11,926 bases of DNA. It comes from an uncultured Prolixibacteraceae bacterium. GTDB lineage: Bacteria > Bacteroidota > Bacteroidia > Bacteroidales > Prolixibacteraceae. Shown here piece after piece: positions 6,633-11,926 of the stretch. The DNA lies in the NCBI GenBank assembly GCA_937915865.1, contig CALGIG010000098.1, forward strand, positions 1-11,926. The letters run 5' to 3'. Numbering within the stretch: the stretch's first letter is position 1; the number at the start of each line of letters is the position of its first letter. Below the pieces are notes generated by a model. That model was given only the letters and a program-made list of their open reading frames with translations. It had not been told where the DNA came from and did no database searches. The position numbers were made by a program, and so were the translations under genes.

Positions 6633-7778
6633 TCAGACTTGAGTATTTCTTTTATTAATAATTGGGTTCACATACATTTGAAGAAACATCTCACGAATCA
6701 CATCCTTATCTCCCGGAATAGTTTCAACGGCTTCGGTTAGCATGGTATTAAATTTTTCAAATTGTTCTCCTGAATATTCAGATTGGTTGGCATCCGAATT
6801 ATTCAAAATATCTTCAGCTATATAATTATTGGGCCAGATTTTAAAACTGGCATATATCTGCCTGTCAATAATTTCTGCAATTTTCTCAATCTGAACCTGG
6901 ACCGGCTCCGACTGATCAATCGAATCGATTTGCATGTTTATCGGCTGGCCAAAACCAAAATGAACTCTTCCTTTTGGACGAATAAGGCCCTCGCCCATGC
7001 TTCTTAAATCGTCTTCCTGTGTTTTTTCGTATCCTTCGGTTTTCTTTTTGTAAATTTCATAAACTTTAGAAAATCCACACGGTTCAATCTCATAAGATAT
7101 GGATAAAGGAACAATCTTAAGTTCTTTAAAACCCTCACCTAATTCCTTAACATTACTCAAATTAAGCATTTTAAGTAATGATGTTTGAGTTTTATCGTTA
7201 CCATCTTTAGTCCTACCTTCACGCTGAGCAATCCAAACCGATGAATTCTTCTCTGTAATATCACGCCTGACATATTCCGAAAGTTTTTGGGAAGCTACAA
7301 ACAGTTCCCGAACAGGTAAATTTCGACGGACAACAAATGCCCTGTTAAGTTTTACTATAATATCAATCCAATTTTCGATTAATAAATTATTTCCAATGGC
7401 AATTTCAGTAGTATTCATTCCCTCCCTGGCTATCAGGTAATTCATTAATGCCGAGTCTAGTAAAATATCCCGATGATTGGAAATAAAAAGATAACTGGTC
7501 TTTTTATCAAGATTATCCAATCCGCTTACCATTAATCCGTCAGTCGATTTATTTATTATCAGATCTTCAATCAGCTTATACATAAACCCAAGCTGAAGTT
7601 CTTTAACCGAGTGAATATTGGTCAAAGCAAATTTAATTTGCTCAATCCGTTCTTTATCCTGAAAGACAAACTGAAGAATGCCTTCAAATTGTTTATCTTC
7701 AAGTAACAACCTCAAATTATCATTGACTTCTGAATCCTCAAAAGGGCGAATATCATCGAAATTAATTGAATAAACCAT
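6633..7778 (-). CDS. PlsC/PlsB-like glycerolipid acyltransferase
   Basis: From the ATG at 7778 the protein has 381 residues. A TTG nine codons upstream (7805) overlaps a promoter-like box and is not preferred. Acyltransferase blocks occur in order. The first is NHRDILLD (101-108, His 102). The second is FVVRR (148-152), the substrate-phosphate-binding GxxFxxR-type block. The third is REGRTKDG (186-193), the EGTR-like block. The fourth is IVPLSISYE (222-230). The product should transfer an acyl chain to glycerol-3-phosphate, lysophosphatidate or a related alcohol at the inner face of the membrane. In classical PlsC the Asp is five residues after the catalytic His (HX4D). Here Asp 108 is six after His 102, and Asp 104 is two after. 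The N-terminal 80 residues and the long C-terminal region have no motif I can name. It sits between the barrel gene and the HAD gene. Confidence 0.82.
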   Translation of the reverse strand: MVYSINFDDIRPFEDSEVNDNLRLLLEDKQFEGILQFVFQDKERIEQIKFALTNIHSVKELQLGFMYKLIEDLIINKSTDGLMVSGLDNLDKKTSYLFISNHRDILLDSALMNYLIAREGMNTTEIAIGNNLLIENWIDIIVKLNRAFVVRRNLPVRELFVASQKLSEYVRRDITEKNSSVWIAQREGRTKDGNDKTQTSLLKMLNLSNVKELGEGFKELKIVPLSISYEIEPCGFSKVYEIYKKKTEGYEKTQEDDLRSMGEGLIRPKGRVHFGFGQPINMQIDSIDQSEPVQVQIEKIAEIIDRQIYASFKIWPNNYIAEDILNNSDANQSEYSGEQFEKFNTMLTEAVETIPGDKDVIREMFLQMYVNPIINKRNTQV

Positions 7779-7802
7779 CCCTATTCCTGTTATTTTGAGC
7801 TG

Positions 7803-7810
7803 CAAATATA
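7803..7810 (-). promoter_or_regulatory. Candidate internal promoter before the acyltransferase gene
   Basis: Read on the - strand this is TATATTTG, an exact TAnnTTTG -7 box. It lies in the 22-base-plus gap after the barrel gene stop, 24 bases before the ATG at 7778. No clear -33 TTTG is seen at the right distance. If active, it would let the lipid, HAD and CobW genes be expressed without the outer-membrane pair. Confidence 0.35.
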
Positions 7811-7827
7811 GTAATTGAGATTAAACA

Positions 7828-9813
7828 TTAGAAATGATACCTGATTTGTAGCTTAAGCTCTGCTTTAATAGAGTTACCAGATAATCCTTCCTGTTCTTTA
7901 TTCTCCAATTGAAATGTCGATGCCAGTTTAAACCAGACAGTAATTTTCTTTCCAAAATCTTTTTGGATATTTAAATACGAACGTATGCCTTTATTATATA
8001 GCGCTGGAACAGCAAACGAATAAAGCAGATCGTTCTCATAAGCATAAAGCCTCGAATTATATCCGTCAGTCGAATAGTACGACAAACGTCCGTTTAACGA
8101 ATACGTTTTACCTTCTGGGTGAAAAACAATATCCTGAAAAACCAAAAATCCTTTCTCAGCTATTTGTTTTGAATAATACGAAAACTCCATTCTTCCTTTT
8201 AAACATACTTCTTCGCTCATGTTAAACGTATAATTAAATCTGAGACGGTTAATTAGTTGAGATACGTTATATTTTTTTGTGCTTTCAGTAATCCGTTGCC
8301 CTTTCTCTTCCTTAAAAAACCGCAGATAAAAATTTGTTTTTCGCGAAGGAATATACATGAGTTGAGCAAGGAATTCAGTACCATTGCTTGGCGCAGCCGT
8401 CGTATATTTTATCCATTTAAACCTGAAAAAATCGGCATAAGCCTGAAATACTATCCGGGATACCGGATAAATTTTAAACCCTAAATAGATTGCATGTTCG
8501 TCGTTCACGCGCGACGATTCGGTGAAAGCATTGGCAAAATAGCTGAAATAGGTTTTGTTGATATTGCGGTATACCACCGATAATTCAGCATTCGAAGCTG
8601 GATTCAGCATTACTCCGGTTACTAATGCCCTGCCATTATTGGAACAGATTGCGCCTTCGCCAAAAATAAAAGTCTTTTTGAGCGAACCTTTCCAGTCAAT
8701 TCCTCCAACAATGTTGTTTTTACCTTCAGGAAGAAACTGATTATAAGGTTCATCACTCCTATCCAAAAAAGCATTAAACCTGGTAAAAGAAACTGTTCCT
8801 CCAATAGCCCAGTTGCCTGATTCGAACAGTAAATGGGTGCCTGTTGAAAATTGTGTAAGTGATTTTTCATTCTCAACTTCAGTTCCGGTACGATGGTACC
8901 CACTCGTTTGAAGAGCCCCAAAACATCTGGCGCCATCAATTGTATCTAAACTTGCGTCCACCTTGTGCAAAGAAACATAAGGCGAAGCAGTAAAATTTTT
9001 ATACTTTAACTGGGCCGCAAAACCACGAAAAAATTGGTTCTCGTCAGTTGAGGTATACGACCGAATTCCCTGTGCTGATCTGAATACCTGGGTTGTTTCA
9101 GCCGACTTACCCATTGAAAATCCTTGCCATGCAACCAATCCCTGCCCAAAACGAACAGTATAATCTCCAACAAAAATTCTAACATTATGATTCAATCCAA
9201 AATTGACAAACCCGCTGTTGTAATCGAATCCCTGTTTATTAGATTTTCTAAAAAACGCTTCTCCTGGGTCTTTTTCTGCCACAAAACCACATTCAACCGT
9301 CGATGAAATATGTTTCATCCGAAAATATAATTTTTGAGGCGAACCTTCATATTTACTCTGGTCAGCATTATCCGGACCATTTAAAGTACGGGTCGTTCTC
9401 ATCAAAACATCTGTTGATCGCCGGCTGCTTATCGTTTGACTACCAATATTTTCAAAAGTAAGAAATGGTTCAATTCGTTGAAGAATATCCTGATTAAGCC
9501 CTTCCACAGCTAATAATTCATATATACTGTAAATGGTTCCTGTTTTTTTTCGGTAAGCAATCAGATTATTAATCTGCACTTCAGACAGCAAATGCAGGCG
9601 CAAAAAATCGTCATTCGTAGCCGAATTTAAGTTTAGCGGATTTTTCTGCAAATCTTCCCAATCATCAAGTATTTCCTGAATATCCGAATCATCACTCATT
9701 GTTTCACCCGTTGCTTCCAGCAAATCTTCAACTGATCCGCCGATTTTGGAATTTTGTGCCTTTCCTAAAATCACTATTCCAAAGAGACTGATTAATATGA
9801 ATAAGCGCACCAT
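7828..9813 (-). CDS. Exported helix-hairpin-helix protein with outer-membrane beta-barrel
   Basis: The 661-residue protein starts at the ATG at 9813, whose first base is the last base of the upstream stop (TGATG); the TTG just before is not needed. A signal peptide covers about residues 1-20, ending near KAQN. An acidic linker follows. Residues of about 58-118 resemble the ComEA-type double helix-hairpin-helix: NLNSATNDDFLRL, IAYRKKTGTIYSIYELLAVEGL, then ILQRIEPFL. The rest, about 540 residues, alternates polar and aromatic residues in beta-strand-like stretches and ends IRYHF. A C-terminal Phe is typical of outer-membrane barrels. In the first hairpin the glycine-rich GIG turn of DNA-binding ComEA is replaced by LLSEV, which weakens the case for DNA binding. 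Proteins of this design are found in Bacteroidota, but I know of no established function. The upstream gene codes for another barrel and the two are probably translationally coupled. Confidence 0.82.
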   Translation of the reverse strand: MVRLFILISLFGIVILGKAQNSKIGGSVEDLLEATGETMSDDSDIQEILDDWEDLQKNPLNLNSATNDDFLRLHLLSEVQINNLIAYRKKTGTIYSIYELLAVEGLNQDILQRIEPFLTFENIGSQTISSRRSTDVLMRTTRTLNGPDNADQSKYEGSPQKLYFRMKHISSTVECGFVAEKDPGEAFFRKSNKQGFDYNSGFVNFGLNHNVRIFVGDYTVRFGQGLVAWQGFSMGKSAETTQVFRSAQGIRSYTSTDENQFFRGFAAQLKYKNFTASPYVSLHKVDASLDTIDGARCFGALQTSGYHRTGTEVENEKSLTQFSTGTHLLFESGNWAIGGTVSFTRFNAFLDRSDEPYNQFLPEGKNNIVGGIDWKGSLKKTFIFGEGAICSNNGRALVTGVMLNPASNAELSVVYRNINKTYFSYFANAFTESSRVNDEHAIYLGFKIYPVSRIVFQAYADFFRFKWIKYTTAAPSNGTEFLAQLMYIPSRKTNFYLRFFKEEKGQRITESTKKYNVSQLINRLRFNYTFNMSEEVCLKGRMEFSYYSKQIAEKGFLVFQDIVFHPEGKTYSLNGRLSYYSTDGYNSRLYAYENDLLYSFAVPALYNKGIRSYLNIQKDFGKKITVWFKLASTFQLENKEQEGLSGNSIKAELKLQIRYHF

Positions 9814-10631
9814 CAAAATTGATATTGAATTGAAACAGAAGGCGAATTTCCCAGATATTGGTTATAACTAGTCGCAAAATCAAATGAAGTTTTGCTAACC
9901 TTAAATCCAAATCCGGCTGACAATTGATAAGGTTTTCCACAAATACCGGTACGGATAAACAAGCGATCACGAATATTGTATTCAAACCCTGTTTTCAGAG
10001 TCAGATGCTTTTCTAAATCATGATTTATAGCTGTAACCCAACTAAAATCTTGTGAAACCTTAAAATATGTACCTAAAGATATAAGCGAAGGATATCGATA
10101 AGTTACTGAAGAAAGCCTAATCACAGTTTGATACGGATTCACAATATGCGCTCCAATTGTAAATTTTTCGGAGAACTCATACTGAGAACCAATTTCCAAT
10201 CCATAAGAGGTTTCAGTACTATTATTTTCTACCAGATAAATACTATATCTGTTAAACTGAAAACCAAAACGAAAATGACCAGCCAGCGATTTTGCATAAG
10301 CCACACCAATCTTATTACGACGAAAAGGAATATGGCCAAACTGCGAAAACGAAACTGCAATAACTGAAGTTTGAATAGGAAGTACAAAAGTAAAGGTGGC
10401 GGTAGAAAGCTCTCTTACCAAAAACTTGTTTTGAAAAGTACCAGCTAAAACAGCCTTTTGAACACTGGCGAGACCAGCCTGATTCCCAAAAACCGACCAA
10501 TAACCCGACATTGCAGTTGAAGCATCGGCCAATGCCAGGGTCCTGGAATCGGAAACAAAATAATCCTGACCAGAAGTATGGACAAAACAAAAGCAAAACA
10601 ATAGTGTAAAAAATGTCGGTAACAATTTCAT
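9813..10631 (-). CDS. PorV/PorQ-like outer-membrane beta-barrel protein
   Basis: The 272-residue protein has a cleavable signal peptide (MKLLPTFFTLLFCFCFVHTSG, cleavage near residue 21). Then SRTLALADASTAMSGYWSVFGNQAGLA (29-55) recalls the conserved N-terminus of PorV/PorQ/FadL-like barrels, which read as aligned 'alanine-glycine rich, then N-P/Q-A-G-L-A'. The rest is regular amphipathic beta strands, ending SVSIQYQF with a terminal Phe. It should sit in the outer membrane. PorV and PorQ act in type IX secretion, but no other secretion gene is here and the resemblance is at family level only. It is the first gene of the - strand cluster. Its TGA overlaps the next ATG by one base. The ATG at 10631 is preceded by a terminator hairpin only 11 bases away, which is unusual. 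Exact function unknown. Confidence 0.78.
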   Translation of the reverse strand: MKLLPTFFTLLFCFCFVHTSGQDYFVSDSRTLALADASTAMSGYWSVFGNQAGLASVQKAVLAGTFQNKFLVRELSTATFTFVLPIQTSVIAVSFSQFGHIPFRRNKIGVAYAKSLAGHFRFGFQFNRYSIYLVENNSTETSYGLEIGSQYEFSEKFTIGAHIVNPYQTVIRLSSVTYRYPSLISLGTYFKVSQDFSWVTAINHDLEKHLTLKTGFEYNIRDRLFIRTGICGKPYQLSAGFGFKVSKTSFDFATSYNQYLGNSPSVSIQYQF

Positions 10632-10642
10632 AACATTGGGGT

Positions 10643-10673
10643 AAAAAAAATTCCTGATAAAAAATCAGGAATT
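10643..10673 (-). terminator. Intrinsic terminator of purE
   Basis: On the - strand AATTCCTGAT and ATCAGGAATT form a perfect 10-bp stem around a T-rich 5-base loop. A run of eight T follows, two of them inside the stem (10650-10643). It lies 45 bases after the purE stop codon. This is the best terminator in the window. The T-run ends 11 bases before the ATG of the outer-membrane barrel gene at 10631. Confidence 0.85.
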
Positions 10674-10684
10674 CAATTATATCT

Positions 10685-10716
10685 GAAATTTACGAATATT
10701 CAGTCAATAGGCCAAA
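10685..10716 (-). promoter_or_regulatory. Candidate promoter of the outer-membrane operon, upstream of the terminator
   Basis: On the - strand, TTTG (10716-10713) is followed after 20 bases by TAAATTTC (10692-10685), one base off TAnnTTTG. It begins 2 bases after the purE stop. Transcription would start near 10678, so the purE terminator hairpin would fall at the very 5' end of this transcript. Motif match only. Confidence 0.35.
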
Positions 10717-10717
10717 T

Positions 10718-11224
10718 CTAATTGGCTTTAAATTTATATTTCACTTCAGAAAGGTCTTTGTTTGCCTTTTCAATCTTCGATTTCAAATTAATTTTAAAAG
10801 CTTCGAGCTTCGAAGCAATTTCAGCATCTGAGAGTGCAATCATTTGAACTGCAAGTATTCCGGCATTTTGAGCTCCATTTACTGCAACAGTAGCTACCGG
10901 AATTCCAGGAGGCATTTGCACAATAGCTAATAGCGAATCCAAACCATTTAACGAAGCATTTATCGGAACGCCAATCACTGGCAAGGTTGTCATAGCTGCA
11001 ATTACTCCAGGTAAATGAGCAGCCATTCCTGCTGCTGCAATAATAACCTGAATACCACGTGCTTTTGCGCCCCTGGCAAATTTTTCGACGGCTTCTGGAG
11101 TACGATGAGCCGATAAAGCATTGATCTCAAATGGTATTTCAAACTCATCCAATACTTTAGCTGCTGCTTCCATCACATTTAAATCCGATGTACTTCCCAT
11201 TATAATACTTACTCTTGCTTCCAT
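10718..11224 (-). CDS. purE: N5-carboxyaminoimidazole ribonucleotide mutase PurE
   Basis: PurE converts N5-CAIR to CAIR, in de novo purine synthesis, in the cytoplasm as an octamer. The 168-residue length fits class I PurE. Key motifs are GSTSD (10-14), SAHRTPE (38-44) with the conserved catalytic His 40, AGMAAHLPG (65-73) and LLAIVQMPPGIPVATV (98-113), which together bind and position the nucleotide. The C-terminal tail from about residue 145 is Lys-rich and helical. The ATG at 11224 gives a standard N-terminus (MEARVSIIMGSTSD). Its usual partner purK is not in the window, and class I PurE needs N5-CAIR from PurK. The gene is divergent from hpt and ends in a good terminator at 10673-10643, so it is probably monocistronic. 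Confidence 0.96.
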   Translation of the reverse strand: MEARVSIIMGSTSDLNVMEAAAKVLDEFEIPFEINALSAHRTPEAVEKFARGAKARGIQVIIAAAGMAAHLPGVIAAMTTLPVIGVPINASLNGLDSLLAIVQMPPGIPVATVAVNGAQNAGILAVQMIALSDAEIASKLEAFKINLKSKIEKANKDLSEVKYKFKAN

Positions 11225-11254
11225 TTTTCAGAATTTAATTTTTCCAATAGAAAT

Positions 11255-11262
11255 TAGTTTTG
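11255..11262 (+). promoter_or_regulatory. Candidate -7 box for hpt
   Basis: TAGTTTTG matches TAnnTTTG exactly. It lies in the 118-base gap between purE and hpt. A start near 11269 predicts a leader of about 74 bases to the hpt ATG. No good -33 TTTG box is seen at the usual spacing. Confidence 0.35.
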
Positions 11263-11287
11263 TTACTTTGTCGCTTAATTTTCAAGC

Positions 11288-11321
11288 CAAAAATAATCGA
11301 AAATAAATCAGAAAAACCAAA
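11288..11321 (-). promoter_or_regulatory. Candidate purE promoter
   Basis: On the - strand TATTTTTG (11295-11288) matches TAnnTTTG exactly. TTTG (11321-11318) lies 22 bases upstream, slightly longer than the usual 19-20. A start near 11282 gives a purE leader of about 58 bases. It lies downstream of the candidate hpt box in the hpt direction, so the two transcripts would overlap head-on for a few bases. Confidence 0.4.
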
Positions 11322-11342
11322 CTTGACATCAAATTACCTGTT

Positions 11343-11897
11343 ATGAAGAATGTAAAAATACATGACAAAGAGTTTGAACTTTTCATTACTTATGAAAAGA
11401 TTAGATCAGTCGTTGAAGAGATGGCAGAAAAAATGAATGCCGATTTTAAAGGGAAAAATCCGTTATTCCTTTGCATTTTAAACGGATCGTTCATGTTTGC
11501 AGCCGAAATTTTCAAACGTATATCTTTGCTCGATGCCGAAATTTCGTTCATTAAACTTGCATCCTATTCAGGAACTCAAACAACAGGTAATGTCAAACAA
11601 CTCATAGGACTTAACGAAGACTTAACCGGAAGAACTGTAATTGTATTGGAAGATATTGTTGACTCAGGAATCACAATTGCTGATACTATTAAACAAATTG
11701 AGGCAAAGAATCCAGCAGAAATCAAAATTGCTACTTTACTGCTTAAACCAGATGCCCTCCAGGTTAAAGTTCAACTTGATTACATTGGACTGGAAATCCC
11801 GAATGATTTTATTGTAGGGTATGGATTGGATTATGATGGCAGAGGACGTAATTTGATTGACATTTATAAAGTAATTCAATTTTCGCAAGTTCAATAA
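11343..11897 (+). CDS. hpt: Hypoxanthine(-guanine) phosphoribosyltransferase
   Basis: The enzyme joins hypoxanthine, and often guanine, to PRPP to make IMP or GMP in cytoplasmic purine salvage. The 184-residue protein is of normal length. Features are LNGSFMFAAEIF (47-57), the flexible-loop region KLASYSGTQTTGNVK (71-85), the PRPP-binding loop VIVLEDIVDSGIT (99-111) with the acidic pair Glu 103-Asp 104, and the purine pocket IPNDFIVGYGLDYDGRGRNL (152-171). The Lys in LLLKPDA, which contacts the purine in this family, is also present (135). The ATG at 11343 is the natural start. The gene diverges from purE, so salvage and synthesis share one control region. Whether another gene follows on the + strand cannot be seen, because the window ends 29 bases after the stop. 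Confidence 0.95.
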   Translation: MKNVKIHDKEFELFITYEKIRSVVEEMAEKMNADFKGKNPLFLCILNGSFMFAAEIFKRISLLDAEISFIKLASYSGTQTTGNVKQLIGLNEDLTGRTVIVLEDIVDSGITIADTIKQIEAKNPAEIKIATLLLKPDALQVKVQLDYIGLEIPNDFIVGYGLDYDGRGRNLIDIYKVIQFSQVQ

Positions 11898-11926
11898 AAC
11901 ATTGAAAATCAAGTAAAAAGCAGCAT

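Noticed and set aside
8622..8939. A 105-codon open frame in another frame of the helix-hairpin-helix barrel gene
   Set aside because: It is fully contained in the longer gene, on the same strand, and has no recognisable domain; it is best explained as an out-of-frame shadow.
7828..9813. Naming the helix-hairpin-helix barrel protein ComEA (competence DNA receptor)
   Set aside because: ComEA is a small protein of DNA-binding type. This one is 661 residues, mostly barrel, and lacks the GIG turn in the first hairpin.
11324..11330. TTGACAT before hpt, also seen at 2095, read as a sigma-70 -35 box
   Set aside because: It is too close to both ATG codons to leave room for a -10 box and leader, and Bacteroidota promoters do not normally use this element.
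1..11926. A mobile island, defence system or CRISPR array
   Set aside because: No integrase, transposase, nuclease-effector set or spaced direct repeats are visible. Gene content is mainly housekeeping and surface proteins.

Overview
The window looks like ordinary chromosome from a member of the Bacteroidota. The evidence is AT-rich intergenic DNA, no Shine-Dalgarno sequences before confident ATG starts, several upstream boxes of the Bacteroidota -7 type (TAnnTTTG), a DUF1080 glycoside-type hydrolase, and paired outer-membrane beta-barrel genes ending in aromatic residues. A Bacteroidales/Marinilabiliales-like source is a guess from gene style only. I see no insertion sequence, phage gene, CRISPR array, tRNA or rRNA.

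Layout. Bases 3-68 hold the last 21 codons of an unidentified gene. The + strand then carries recJ (273-1994), a single-strand DNA exonuclease, and a secreted DUF1080 protein (start revised to 2125, ends 3099). A 19-bp inverted repeat separates that gene from the convergent uraA-type uracil permease (4461-3172, - strand). A 490-base gene-free stretch follows, holding an elaborate nested hairpin (4679-4764).

From 10631 down to 4951 the - strand has five closely packed genes, probably one transcription unit with a possible internal promoter. In order they are a PorV/PorQ-like outer-membrane barrel, a barrel with an N-terminal helix-hairpin-helix domain (stop and start overlap as TGATG), a PlsC/PlsB-like acyltransferase, a HAD phosphatase, and a CobW/COG0523 metal-chaperone GTPase. 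The first two are surface proteins of unknown function. The acyltransferase points to membrane lipid synthesis. The last two may be accessory.

The right end is purine metabolism: purE (- strand, de novo synthesis) and hpt (+ strand, salvage) diverge from a 118-base region whose predicted promoters overlap. purE ends in a good intrinsic terminator that lies only 11 bases before the ATG of the outer-membrane operon. That leaves no room for a normal promoter between them.

I do not see a convincing new multi-gene system. The least explained items are the helix-hairpin-helix/beta-barrel pair, the nested hairpin in the uraA-cobW gap, and the terminator placed in the leader of the barrel operon. 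Several starts have been moved from TTG to the next in-frame ATG, and the reason is given in each entry.
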